Source of the DNA: Prevotella sp.
GTDB lineage: Bacteria; Bacteroidota; Bacteroidia; Bacteroidales; Bacteroidaceae
DNA length: 40,141 bases
Direction of reading: 5' to 3'
NCBI GenBank assembly: GCA_017619275.1
Contig: JAFZSR010000046.1
Location: forward strand, 1 to 40,141
Shown here one piece after another: positions 1-7,311 of this stretch. Made by a program: the position numbers and the translations under genes. The notes beneath the pieces are model-generated. The model was not told where the DNA came from. It searched no databases and saw only the letters and a program-made list of their open reading frames with translations. Position 1 is the stretch's first letter. Each line of letters opens with the position of its first letter.

Positions 1-48
1 ACCTTTGTCGCTGAGCATAGGGTTTTGTACTTTATTGTTAGCACTTCA

Positions 49-56
49 AAGTTACA
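49..56 (-). promoter_or_regulatory. Leftward promoter for a gene leaving the window
   Basis: Read on the minus strand this is TAACTTTG, the Bacteroidetes -7 element. About 30 nt downstream is an ATG (complement of 16-18) opening a frame that runs off the left edge after six codons (MLSDKG). The gene cannot be identified. A 7-bp inverted repeat (59-65 with 73-79, ATTTCCG/CGGAAAT) lies just upstream and could be an operator or a chance palindrome. Confidence 0.4.
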
Positions 57-140
57 AAATTTCCGCGACATACGGAAATCCCTGTGCTCTTTTTTGCGAC
101 CTAATCTCAACTATTTTTTAACTTGCGAAACTTGAATTAC

Positions 141-148
141 TAACTTTG
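141..148 (+). promoter_or_regulatory. Rightward promoter with structured leader (149-188)
   Basis: TAACTTTG is a -7 element for the 269 and 579 genes; no good -33 TTTG sits at the usual distance. It is followed at once by a hairpin: CACCATC (149-155) pairs with GATGGTG (182-188), and the interior contains the self-complementary AAAGCTTT (164-171). The leader to the first ATG is about 115 nt, long for this window, so the hairpin may stabilise the mRNA or regulate it. Nothing here matches a riboswitch that I recognise. Confidence 0.5.
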
Positions 149-268
149 CACCATCGAAAGGACAAAGCTTTGGTCTTAATAGATGGTGTTCTTTTATTAT
201 CGTCGAGTGTACATAGACGATTCTGAGAGTATAGTGAACTATTTTATTAACTTTTAATTCTTGTAATT

Positions 269-556
269 ATGAGAACTAAAAATTTTATAATTAAAGATTG
301 GGGAGAGCTGAAATACACATCCCCATCTGACAAGTTTCAAGTGGAAGGAGTTCTTAGTCGTAGAGTTATTCTGGAGAGTAAAGATGACAAAGAACTCTTT
401 CATGACACGATTGTGGCCACCCTATGGGACGAACTGGCTCTGACGCTATTTTTCGTCGGCGACGAGGTGACAGCAACTCTTCTGCTCGGTGTTCAACACA
501 AAACTGATGGCACCGTATGTCAAGTGGCGCAGGTAGCAAACATTAAAAGGGCTTGA
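269..556 (+). CDS. Small protein of unknown function, possibly DUF3127-like OB fold
   Basis: This 95-residue protein has no signal peptide and no membrane segment. After a short N-terminal lead, the middle and C-terminal parts alternate beta-prone stretches (VEGVLSRRVILES, FVGDEVTATLLLG, CQVAQVANIKRA). The layout resembles the small DUF3127 OB-fold proteins of Bacteroidetes, but the match is by eye and weak. It ends 22 nt before the DUF3987 gene and shares its promoter, so it may be a nucleic-acid-binding partner of that protein. It is AT-richer than the gene that follows. Confidence 0.7.
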   Translation: MRTKNFIIKDWGELKYTSPSDKFQVEGVLSRRVILESKDDKELFHDTIVATLWDELALTLFFVGDEVTATLLLGVQHKTDGTVCQVAQVANIKRA

Positions 557-578
557 GTAAACTATCTGCTGAGAAGTA

Positions 579-3041
579 ATGGTGAATTTATTAACTATGG
601 ATGCGGAAGGCCACAAGGTTGGCCTCCGCATCACTGACAGGGAACAGTATTTTGAATTAAGAAACTCTGCAGCCAACAGGGAGAACTTCAACAAGGCGCG
701 TGATGGTGATGAAAATGCCAAGAGGCGTTTGCTGCAGTTCAACTACAACGACCAGCTGCCCGATGGGGTGCTGCGTGGCTGCCATACGGCGGCCTCCACC
801 TTCGCGCACGACATCGACTGCCACAACCACGAGGAGTGCCAGGAGATAGCCCGGCGCTTGCTCGACATGAGGGAGCTGCTGCAGCTGCAGGAGCTGTCGG
901 TGTCGCCCAACTGGGGGCTTCATGCCGTCTGCATGCGACAGCTGGGCAAGACGATTCTGGAGAACCAGATAGCCTTTGCACTGCTCACCCACACGGAGAT
1001 GGACTGCAACGCACATGACCAGCAGCGCGTGATGTTCACAGGCCCTGCCGACGAGGAGACGCTGCTCTATCTGGACGACCGCATCTTCTTGGAGCCTATG
1101 ACCAGAGAAGAGGGCGAGGCGGAGTATGCCCGACTGAAGGAGCGCGAGCAGAAGGGCGAGGAGGAGCTGCCTGCTGGCTTCAAGAAGACCGAGAAGCACC
1201 ACCGCCCTTGGGAGGATTCCTCCCCTGAGTCAGGGGAGGTCAGGTGGGGTCTGAACACGAAGCCAGCAGATGCAGAGAAAAACGTCAGTTCAGACCCCCA
1301 ACCCCCTCGCTCGGCTATGCCGCTTGACAAAGTCAAGAACTTAGGGGGCTCAGTGCCTGCCAACATCCGCTCGCGCTTCATCATCGGCGAGTGCCTGAAG
1401 GAAAGCAAGCTGCAAGAGAGCGACCTGCGCGACGAGGGTGGCCGCCACAATGCTTGGCTGAGCATCCTCTCGGTAGGTGCCGCGAAGCTGCTCACGCAAG
1501 CCGAGATAGTAGGCATTGCACAAGAGCTGGCTCCCGCCTATAGCCAGGAGGAGAACTTCGTGCAGCTGGTGCGCGATTTCTATCAGAAGTACAACGACCC
1601 CAGCCAGAAGATGACGACGTTCCAGCGCCGTGTGTTCTCAGAGAGCCGCCACCTGGATGGTTCTGCCGACCCTGCAGGCTCTGATGGTTCTGACAGCACG
1701 CCTGCTCCAGTCTATGGCGACTTGGCATCGCTCAGCGACATCTATGCCAACCCTGCACCGCCCATGCTCTCGGCCAAGGCTCGTCCTGCCTTTGTGAGGA
1801 CTGCCATTGCCCCTGTGCCAGAAGGAGCGAAGGAGACGGGTGCACAGGCCATGTTTCCACCTCTGGGCATGTATTGCGATGCCTGCTTCGTCTATATTGA
1901 TGGCACGCCCCGTGAGCCACGACTGAACTGCCTCATCATTGCAGGCACGGGCAGCGGCAAGGACAGCAGCACCAAGCACATGCTGAATCACCTGATGGCT
2001 CCGCGCCAGCAGGAGGACGCACCTAACCGCGTGAAGCTGGAGGAGTGGAAGCAGGAGTGCAAACGCAAGGAGAGCAAAAATGAGGACAAGCCTCCACGCC
2101 CCAACGTCGACGTGCGCAGCGTTGCAGCAAACATCACCCCAGCACGTCTGTCGGAGCTGATGGCTGATTCGCAGGGTCGCATCATCCACACCTATATGTT
2201 TGAGTTCGACCAATGGTTTGCTGTCGAGGGATGGAAGCCCGGCACCAACTGTCCTTTCACCAACCTGAAGCTCACCGACGACGAGGACAACCCCTTTGGT
2301 CAGGAGCGCGTGGGCAAGGACAGCATCACCTATCGCGGGCCACTCAGCATCAACTGGAACGCCTCTACCACCACGAGCAAGGCGCAGTACTTCTTCCGCA
2401 ATGTGATGACCGACGGCCCCATCTCGCGACTCTGCCTGGCCACCACACACGACAGCGGACTGGGGGCTCCCATGCCCAAGCACGGCAAGTATGACCAGCG
2501 CTACGACGATGCACTGAAGCCCTATATCGACAACCTGCGCCAGGCACATGGAGAGCTGACCTGTAATAAGGCGCTGCGCATGGTGAACCGCCTGAAGCAG
2601 GAGCTCGACGACTTTGTGGTGCAGACGGGCGATGAGGTGCTCGACAACCTGGGGCATCGCGCACTGGTGCAGGTGTTCCGCAAGGCCACCCTGCTCTTTG
2701 CCGCCAACGGCATGAAGTGGGAGCGCAGCATCGAGGGGTTCTGCCGCTGGAGTCTGCACTACGACCTGTGGCTGAAGCTCCATTTCTTTGGCGACCTCAT
2801 CCGCTCGGCCGACAAGGAGGTGAAGACCTCGCATCGTGGACCTCGCAACCTGCTGGAGCAGATTCAGACCAATGCCGAGGGCATCTTCAGCCTGGGCGAT
2901 GCAGAAAACGTGAGACTGAAGAATGGGCGCGACAGGGAGGGTACTACCAACATGCTGAGCCAATGGGTGTGCCGCGGCTTCATCGAAAAGCTGGAAAATG
3001 GCAAGTACATGCTGAAGGGCAACCGCTTCCGCAAGCAGTGA
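579..3041 (+). CDS. DUF3987 / VirE-N (BT4734-like) primase-helicase-like protein
   Basis: This 820-residue cytoplasmic protein belongs, by its look, to the large Bacteroidetes family joining a BT4734/VirE-N domain to a DUF3987 ATPase-like domain. Residues about 60-180 carry the VirE-N-like part (FAHDIDCHN, LSVSPNWGLHAV). The region around 440-800 is DUF3987-like, with a P-loop-type stretch IIAGTGSGKDSSTKHML near 450. Relatives occur on mobile elements and near capsule loci and are thought to act on DNA; the exact reaction is unproven. Residues about 212-257 are low-complexity and are encoded by a palindromic DNA repeat (1219-1350), so they are probably an inserted linker. The ATG at 579 is 22 nt after the upstream gene. 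The TGA stop runs into a heptamer repeat. Confidence 0.8.
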   Translation: MVNLLTMDAEGHKVGLRITDREQYFELRNSAANRENFNKARDGDENAKRRLLQFNYNDQLPDGVLRGCHTAASTFAHDIDCHNHEECQEIARRLLDMRELLQLQELSVSPNWGLHAVCMRQLGKTILENQIAFALLTHTEMDCNAHDQQRVMFTGPADEETLLYLDDRIFLEPMTREEGEAEYARLKEREQKGEEELPAGFKKTEKHHRPWEDSSPESGEVRWGLNTKPADAEKNVSSDPQPPRSAMPLDKVKNLGGSVPANIRSRFIIGECLKESKLQESDLRDEGGRHNAWLSILSVGAAKLLTQAEIVGIAQELAPAYSQEENFVQLVRDFYQKYNDPSQKMTTFQRRVFSESRHLDGSADPAGSDGSDSTPAPVYGDLASLSDIYANPAPPMLSAKARPAFVRTAIAPVPEGAKETGAQAMFPPLGMYCDACFVYIDGTPREPRLNCLIIAGTGSGKDSSTKHMLNHLMAPRQQEDAPNRVKLEEWKQECKRKESKNEDKPPRPNVDVRSVAANITPARLSELMADSQGRIIHTYMFEFDQWFAVEGWKPGTNCPFTNLKLTDDEDNPFGQERVGKDSITYRGPLSINWNASTTTSKAQYFFRNVMTDGPISRLCLATTHDSGLGAPMPKHGKYDQRYDDALKPYIDNLRQAHGELTCNKALRMVNRLKQELDDFVVQTGDEVLDNLGHRALVQVFRKATLLFAANGMKWERSIEGFCRWSLHYDLWLKLHFFGDLIRSADKEVKTSHRGPRNLLEQIQTNAEGIFSLGDAENVRLKNGRDREGTTNMLSQWVCRGFIEKLENGKYMLKGNRFRKQ
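1219..1350. repeat. G/C-rich palindromic element read in frame inside the DUF3987 gene
   Basis: Three nested foldbacks are visible. CCTCCCCTGA (1219-1228) and TCAGGGGAGG (1230-1239) form a perfect 10-bp stem with a one-base centre. GGGGTCTGAAC (1246-1256) pairs exactly with 1288-1298. CTTGAC (1323-1328) pairs with GTCAAG (1332-1337). The C-rich run at 1295-1306 and the G-run at 1344-1348 resemble the intergenic foldbacks at 10849-11011 and 16034-16193. The reading frame stays open through the whole element. Confidence 0.75.
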
Positions 3042-3064
3042 TGACAGATGACAGATGACAGTTT
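3040..3064 (+). repeat. Heptamer array GATGACA x3
   Basis: Three exact GATGACA units followed by GTTT. The same 25 bases recur at 6716-6740 after menB. TGA triplets fall at 3042, 3049 and 3056, one in each frame, immediately after the DUF3987 stop codon. Confidence 0.85.
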
Positions 3065-3070
3065 TAGTTT

Positions 3071-3100
3071 AAGGGGTAGTCCAGCGATGGGCTGCCCTTT
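3071..3100 (+). terminator. Hairpin after the DUF3987 gene
   Basis: A stem of about 13 bp (3071-3083 with 3088-3100, several G-T wobbles) closes a GCGA tetraloop. The T-rich tail is short (TTTCTC), so it is only a moderate intrinsic terminator by sequence. Its place right after the stop codon fits that role. Confidence 0.55.
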
Positions 3101-3112
3101 CTCGTTCAGCTC

Positions 3113-3419
3113 GTTCAGCTGGATTTGTCGCTCGGCGAGCAAAGCGAGACGCTTGCTACCGAAGGGACGCAAGAATCCAGCCGTTTTGAGTATAAGCATT
3201 TATAATGCGCTTAACGCTCTATTTCGGATTTAAAATCCTGATACTCAATGCGGTCGGATTGCAAATCCGCCCGAACGAAGGGGCAGCAAACCACGTTCAG
3301 CTGGATTTGAAATCCAGCTGCTGTGAGTATAAGCATTTATAATGCGATGAACGCTCTTTTCGGATTTAAAATCCTGATACTCAATGCGGTCGGATTGCAA
3401 ATCCGCCCGAACGAAGGGA
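3113..3419. repeat. Two copies of a palindrome-rich repeat unit
   Basis: This fills the gap of about 450 bp between the DUF3987 and MFS genes; no gene is seen in it. Copies of about 95 bp at 3188-3282 and 3325-3418 are nearly identical. Each has an outer pair GAGTAT/ATACTC enclosing GCATT/AATGC and GGATTT/AAATCC hairpins, then a CGGATTGCAAATCCG hairpin. The second copy is preceded by a perfect palindrome at 3300-3320 (arms AGCTGGATTT/AAATCCAGCT). In the first copy the corresponding stem (from 3116) is split by about 45 bases. Confidence 0.8.
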
Positions 3420-3491
3420 GAGGGCAGGGGACTAAAAAAGGAGTTCATGCTGCTGCACAAACTCCTTTGTTTTTATGACGCTCTGGGCAGA

Positions 3492-5111
3492 TTATTTGAT
3501 GTTGGGTTCCTCCAGGCCGATGCCCTTCTTGCGGTCGACCACTTTCAGGACGAGGCCGAGGATGAGGGCGGCAACGCCGAGGGCGGCGAGCATGACCAGG
3601 GGCCAGGTGTAGTCCTTCTGCGTGGGGTCGGTGACACCCTCGTTGGTGGCATCAAGCACCTTGCCGATGAGCAGGGGGAAGAGCCACAGGCCGATGTTCT
3701 GAATCCAGAAGATGAGGGCGTAGGCCGAGCCGATGACCTTTGGCTCCACCAGCTTGGGCACCGACGGCCACAGCGATGCTGGCACCAGCGAGAACGAGGC
3801 ACCGAGCACGAGGATGGTGAGGTAGGCCACGATGATGCCACCTATCTGGCTGTTGCTGAAGGCGGGCAGGATGAAGGCGAAGGTGAGGTGGCAACCGATG
3901 AGCAGCAGACTGCCCAGCACGAGCATAGAGGCGGCCTTGCCCTTATGGTCGACATAGGAGCCGAGGATGGGGGTGATGAGCACTGCCAGCAGGGGGAACA
4001 CGGCGAAGATGGTCTCGGCCGACTGGCGCATGTAGCCCATGAAGCAGTAGGTGACGAGTGCCAGCACCGAGAGTCCCAGCAGGGCGTACTTGCGGCTCTT
4101 CACCTTCTGGAAGTTGCTGGCGAAGCCGGCGGCAGCCACGACGAGCATGATGAGATACTGCACGATGGTGACCTGGTCGGATGCCCAGAACGAGTTCTCG
4201 TCGGGCGGCGTGAGCGTGAGGTTGCACTGCAGCATGTTCACGGCATACTTCTGGAAGGGGAAGATGGCCGAGTAGTAGAGCACGCAGAGCAGGGCCACGA
4301 GCCAGAAGCCGCTGGAGGTGAGAATCTGCCCCAGGTCTTTGATGCGGAAGGGGTCGTCCTTCTCTTCGGCCTCGCCCGTCTGCGAGTCGAGCTTCTTGTC
4401 CATGAAGAAATAGACGATGAACATGATGAGGGCGATGCAGAGCAGCACTACGCCGAAGGCCACGGAACGGCTGACGCTGATGTTGCCGCCCAGCTTGCAG
4501 AAGAAGGGCGAGAAAATCATGCAGGTGGCCACACCAAGACGTGCTAGTGCCATCTCGCTACCCATAGCCAGTGCCATCTCGCGGCCCTTGAACCACTTCA
4601 CAATGCCTCGCGACACGGTGATACCTGCCATCTCACATCCGCAACCGAAAATCATGAAGCCGCACGCTGCCAGCTTGGCCGATGCGGGCATGCCCTCGTA
4701 GAAGGGACTGACACCCAGCTCGTCGAAGCCGGGGATGTAGTTCAGGTTGTTGGTGAACCAGGTCTCAAGGCCGCTGCCAATGAAGCTGTCGGTCATGGCG
4801 TACCATTTGATGATGGCTCCCACGAGCATCACCGCTCCCGAGAGGATGGCAGTGAAGCGCACGCCCATCTTGTCGAGGATGATACCGGCAAAGATGAGGA
4901 AGAAGACGAACACATTGAGGAACACCTCGGCGCCTTGCATCGTGCCGAATGCGGAACCGTCCCATCCGCGAGTGTCTTGCACCTCCTTGAAGATGGGCGA
5001 GAGGATGTCCATGAAGATGTAGCTGCAGAACATGGCCAGAGCCAAGAGCAGCAGCGCCGTCCACCGCATGGCGGCAGAGTCGCGTAGTGTCTTTTGTATA
5101 GCTTGTGTCAT
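3492..5111 (-). CDS. MFS transporter
   Basis: This 539-residue inner-membrane protein has about twelve hydrophobic segments. The first is near residues 17-38, and a charged central cytoplasmic loop (DSQTGEAEEKDDPFRIKD) separates the two halves. The loop motif ILDKMGVRFT resembles the MFS motif A between helices 2 and 3. It is longer than a minimal MFS carrier of about 400 residues because of extended loops. Substrate cannot be read from the sequence. It lies 98 nt downstream of rpiB on the same strand, which may hint at sugar metabolism, but that is only context. The ATG at 5111 fits the start of the hydrophobic N-terminus. Confidence 0.85.
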   Translation of the reverse strand: MTQAIQKTLRDSAAMRWTALLLLALAMFCSYIFMDILSPIFKEVQDTRGWDGSAFGTMQGAEVFLNVFVFFLIFAGIILDKMGVRFTAILSGAVMLVGAIIKWYAMTDSFIGSGLETWFTNNLNYIPGFDELGVSPFYEGMPASAKLAACGFMIFGCGCEMAGITVSRGIVKWFKGREMALAMGSEMALARLGVATCMIFSPFFCKLGGNISVSRSVAFGVVLLCIALIMFIVYFFMDKKLDSQTGEAEEKDDPFRIKDLGQILTSSGFWLVALLCVLYYSAIFPFQKYAVNMLQCNLTLTPPDENSFWASDQVTIVQYLIMLVVAAAGFASNFQKVKSRKYALLGLSVLALVTYCFMGYMRQSAETIFAVFPLLAVLITPILGSYVDHKGKAASMLVLGSLLLIGCHLTFAFILPAFSNSQIGGIIVAYLTILVLGASFSLVPASLWPSVPKLVEPKVIGSAYALIFWIQNIGLWLFPLLIGKVLDATNEGVTDPTQKDYTWPLVMLAALGVAALILGLVLKVVDRKKGIGLEEPNIK

Positions 5112-5129
5112 TTTTATTTGTTTTTTTGT

Positions 5130-5184
5130 CCACTGAGGACACGGAAGACTCAGAATTCTTCTGTGTGCTCTGTGTTCTCTGTGG
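5130..5184. repeat. Imperfect foldback between rpiB and the MFS gene
   Basis: The segment starts CCACTGAGGACAC and ends with the roughly complementary GTGTTCTCTGTGG, centred on AGAATTCT (5152-5159). Part of the motif reappears near 5699. It looks like a dispersed repeat placed in the rpiB-MFS gap and could attenuate read-through. Confidence 0.55.
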
Positions 5185-5209
5185 ATTTTCGATTATTGTT
5201 TTCTGTGGA

Positions 5210-5650
5210 TTAGACGGGAATCTTGTCGATGCGGCGCTGGTGGCGTCCTCCCTCGAAGTCGGTGGCGAAGAACTCGTCCATGATTTTACGGGCCATGTCC
5301 TCGCTGATGAAGCGGCCGGGCATCACCAGCACGTTGGCATTGTTGTGTTGGCGGATGAGGTGGGCAATCTCGGGAATCCAGCACAGTCCGGCACGGATGG
5401 TCTGGTGCTTGTTCAGCGTCATGTTGATGCCCTCGCCGCTGCCGCAGATGGCGATGCCGGGATAAACCTCGTTCTGCTCAATTCCCTGGGCAAGCGCATG
5501 TCCGAAGTCGCTGTAGTCGCAGCTGTCCTCGGTGTATGTGCCATAATCTTTGTAGGCATAGCCCTTTTCGTCGAGATACTTCTTGACGAACTGTTTCAGC
5601 TCGAAGCCCGCATGGTCGCTGGCCAAGCCAATCGTTTTTGTTTCCATCAT
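5210..5650 (-). CDS. rpiB: Ribose-5-phosphate isomerase B
   Basis: This 146-residue cytoplasmic enzyme of the RpiB/LacA/LacB family interconverts ribose 5-phosphate and ribulose 5-phosphate in the pentose phosphate pathway. It opens with the family signature GLASDHAGFELK (D12, H13) and carries the active-site stretch AICGSGEGINMTLNK with the catalytic Cys at 69. The C-terminal GGRHQRRIDKI is also typical. Length is normal. M1 and M2 are adjacent; M1 is used here. A promoter lies about 80 nt upstream (5729-5736), and the MFS gene follows on the same strand. Confidence 0.93.
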   Translation of the reverse strand: MMETKTIGLASDHAGFELKQFVKKYLDEKGYAYKDYGTYTEDSCDYSDFGHALAQGIEQNEVYPGIAICGSGEGINMTLNKHQTIRAGLCWIPEIAHLIRQHNNANVLVMPGRFISEDMARKIMDEFFATDFEGGRHQRRIDKIPV

Positions 5651-5728
5651 TTTATTTTAGATTTACGTTTTAGAATATTGTCGATTAACATACAGCATGT
5701 TCTCTGTGTGCTGCGGAAAATTCGATTG

Positions 5729-5736
5729 CAAAGGTA
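5729..5736 (-). promoter_or_regulatory. Promoter for rpiB
   Basis: Minus-strand TACCTTTG, a good -7 box. The -33 position 19 nt upstream reads TTTC instead of TTTG. The transcript would have a leader of about 75 nt. Confidence 0.6.
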
Positions 5737-5798
5737 CGAAATGTTTGCGAAACCCGAAAATAATTGAGCGAAAAGTTACGCATTAAAAAAATAATGTG

Positions 5799-5806
5799 TA
5801 ATTTTG
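5799..5806 (+). promoter_or_regulatory. Promoter for menB
   Basis: TAATTTTG, a -7 box preceded by AAATAATGTG, a context also seen before the -7 box at 28980. No clear -33 TTTG. The distance to the menB ATG is 39 nt. Confidence 0.55.
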
Positions 5807-5845
5807 CGGATGAAGAATGTTCTATTTTAACAATTTCAATAAAGG

Positions 5846-6709
5846 ATGGAAGAAAGAAAACGCAACTGGAAGGAAATCAGAAAGTTTGAAGAGATTCTCT
5901 TCGAGGAGTACAACGGCATTGCCAAGATTACCATCAACAGGCCGCAATACCGCAATGCTTTCACCCCCCTCACCACGAAGGAGCTGAGCGATGCTTTCGT
6001 ACTTTGCCGCGAGATGCAGCGCATCCGTGTGGTGCTGCTCACGGGGGCCATGTCGCCGGTGCCCGAGGGCATGAGGCTGGAGGACATGAAGCACGCCTTC
6101 TGTAGTGGCGGCGACATGCACGTGAAAGGACGTGGTGGATACATCGACGACGAGGGTGTGCCCCGCCTGAGTGTGCTCGACGTGCAGATGCAGATACGCC
6201 GTCTGCCCAAGCCCGTGATTGCGATGGTGAACGGCTATGCTATCGGTGGGGGACATGTGCTGCACCTGGTGTGCGACCTGACGATAGCCTCGGAGAATGC
6301 CATCTTTGGACAAACGGGGCCAAAGGTGGGCTCGTTCGATGCGGGCTTTGGCAGCAGCTATATGGCGCGTATCGTGGGTCAGAAGAAGGCTCGCGAGATT
6401 TGGTTCCTCTGCCGACAGTATAGTGCCGCCGAGGCCGAGCGCATGGGACTGGTGAACAAGGTGGTGCCTCTGGCGCAGTTGGAAGATGAATGCGTGAGCT
6501 GGGCAGAGACGATGATGGAGCGGTCGCCCATCGCCCTAAGAATGATTAAGGCTGGACTCAACGCCGAGCTTGACGGACAGGCAGGTATACAGCAATTGGC
6601 GGGCGATGCCACGATGCTCTATTACTTCCTCGACGAGGCACAAGAGGGCGGAAAGGCTTTCCTTGAGAAGCGCAAGCCCGACTTTGGGAAGTTTCCGCAG
6701 GTGCCGTAG
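5846..6709 (+). CDS. menB: 1,4-dihydroxy-2-naphthoyl-CoA synthase
   Basis: This 287-residue crotonase-fold enzyme closes the second ring of menaquinone by converting o-succinylbenzoyl-CoA to 1,4-dihydroxy-2-naphthoyl-CoA. MenB-specific features separate it from general enoyl-CoA hydratases: [12 protein letters not shown] (residues 84-95), the oxyanion-hole region, and [26 protein letters not shown] cut here as [12 protein letters not shown] (161-172, catalytic Asp165) plus the following KKAREIW. Length matches the family (about 285). It should act with MenC, encoded 0.6 kb downstream, but the inverted greA lies between them. A GATGACA heptamer array starts 7 nt after the stop. Confidence 0.93.
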   Translation: MEERKRNWKEIRKFEEILFEEYNGIAKITINRPQYRNAFTPLTTKELSDAFVLCREMQRIRVVLLTGAMSPVPEGMRLEDMKHAFCSGGDMHVKGRGGYIDDEGVPRLSVLDVQMQIRRLPKPVIAMVNGYAIGGGHVLHLVCDLTIASENAIFGQTGPKVGSFDAGFGSSYMARIVGQKKAREIWFLCRQYSAAEAERMGLVNKVVPLAQLEDECVSWAETMMERSPIALRMIKAGLNAELDGQAGIQQLAGDATMLYYFLDEAQEGGKAFLEKRKPDFGKFPQVP

Positions 6710-6715
6710 AATTCC

Positions 6716-6740
6716 GATGACAGATGACAGATGACAGTTT
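6716..6740 (+). repeat. Heptamer array GATGACA x3 after menB
   Basis: Identical over 25 bases to 3040-3064. TGA at 6718, 6725 and 6732 gives a stop in every frame just past the menB stop. It lies at the junction between menB and the inverted greA. Confidence 0.85.
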
Positions 6741-6765
6741 CTGCTAAGTACCCCGTAATTCGTGA

Positions 6766-7230
6766 TTAGAGTGTAATGCTCTCGATGCGAAGCTTCAGGA
6801 TGCCAGCGGGCACGCGCACCGTCACCACGTCGCCCGCACGCTTGTTGAGCAGGGCTTCGGCGATGGGCGACTTGATGGAAATCTTGCCTTCGCGCAGGTT
6901 GGCTTCGTGCGGACTGGCAATGGTGTAGGTCATGCGCTGGTTATTGGCGAGGTTGGTCATCTCCACCTTGCTCAGGAGTTGAACCTTGTCGGTGGCGAGC
7001 CGCGACATGTCGATGACGCGCGCATTCTCCAGCACCCGCTGCTTGAAACGAATTCTGCCCAGCAATCGCGACTGCTCGCGCTTGGCGGCGTGATACTCAA
7101 AGTTCTCGCTGAGGTCGCCCTTGTCGCGAGCCTCGGCAATGGCTTCCCTCACCTGCGGCAGCTCTACGCACTCCAGCTGGTGCAACTCGGCCACCAGCTT
7201 GTCGTAGCCCTCTTGTGACATGTATTCCAT
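6766..7230 (-). CDS. greA: Transcription elongation factor GreA
   Basis: This 154-residue protein acts in the secondary channel of RNA polymerase, where it stimulates cleavage of backtracked transcripts. It has the N-terminal coiled coil with the conserved tip stretch EARDKGDLSENFEYHAAK (residues about 32-49, acidic D/E pair near the tip) and a C-terminal FKBP-like domain (SPIAEALLNKRAGDVVTV). Length is normal. M1 is at 7230; M4 would serve equally. It is monocistronic by layout, facing left between the rightward menB and menC, with a promoter at 7264-7271. Confidence 0.94.
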   Translation of the reverse strand: MEYMSQEGYDKLVAELHQLECVELPQVREAIAEARDKGDLSENFEYHAAKREQSRLLGRIRFKQRVLENARVIDMSRLATDKVQLLSKVEMTNLANNQRMTYTIASPHEANLREGKISIKSPIAEALLNKRAGDVVTVRVPAGILKLRIESITL

Positions 7231-7263
7231 ACTCTAATCTTTAGCTATTTCCGTAATCGGCCG

Positions 7264-7271
7264 CAAAATTA
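7264..7271 (-). promoter_or_regulatory. Promoter for greA
   Basis: Minus-strand TAATTTTG, a -7 box, about 34 nt upstream of the greA ATG. Confidence 0.55.
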
Positions 7272-7311
7272 CAGATTATTCTGCACATTTCAAACGAAAA
7301 CAGTTCTTTTT

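Noticed and set aside
1638-2963. Open frame of 441 codons opposite the DUF3987 gene
   Set aside because: Antisense shadow of a recognised gene in GC-rich DNA; no family motifs.
3042-3491. tRNA or attachment site in the palindrome-rich gap
   Set aside because: No acceptor/anticodon/T-loop consensus could be found; the units are repeats of one another.
3384-4547. Open frame of 387 codons opposite the MFS gene
   Set aside because: Rich in His, Glu and Gly as expected of an antisense frame; the opposite strand encodes a clear transporter.
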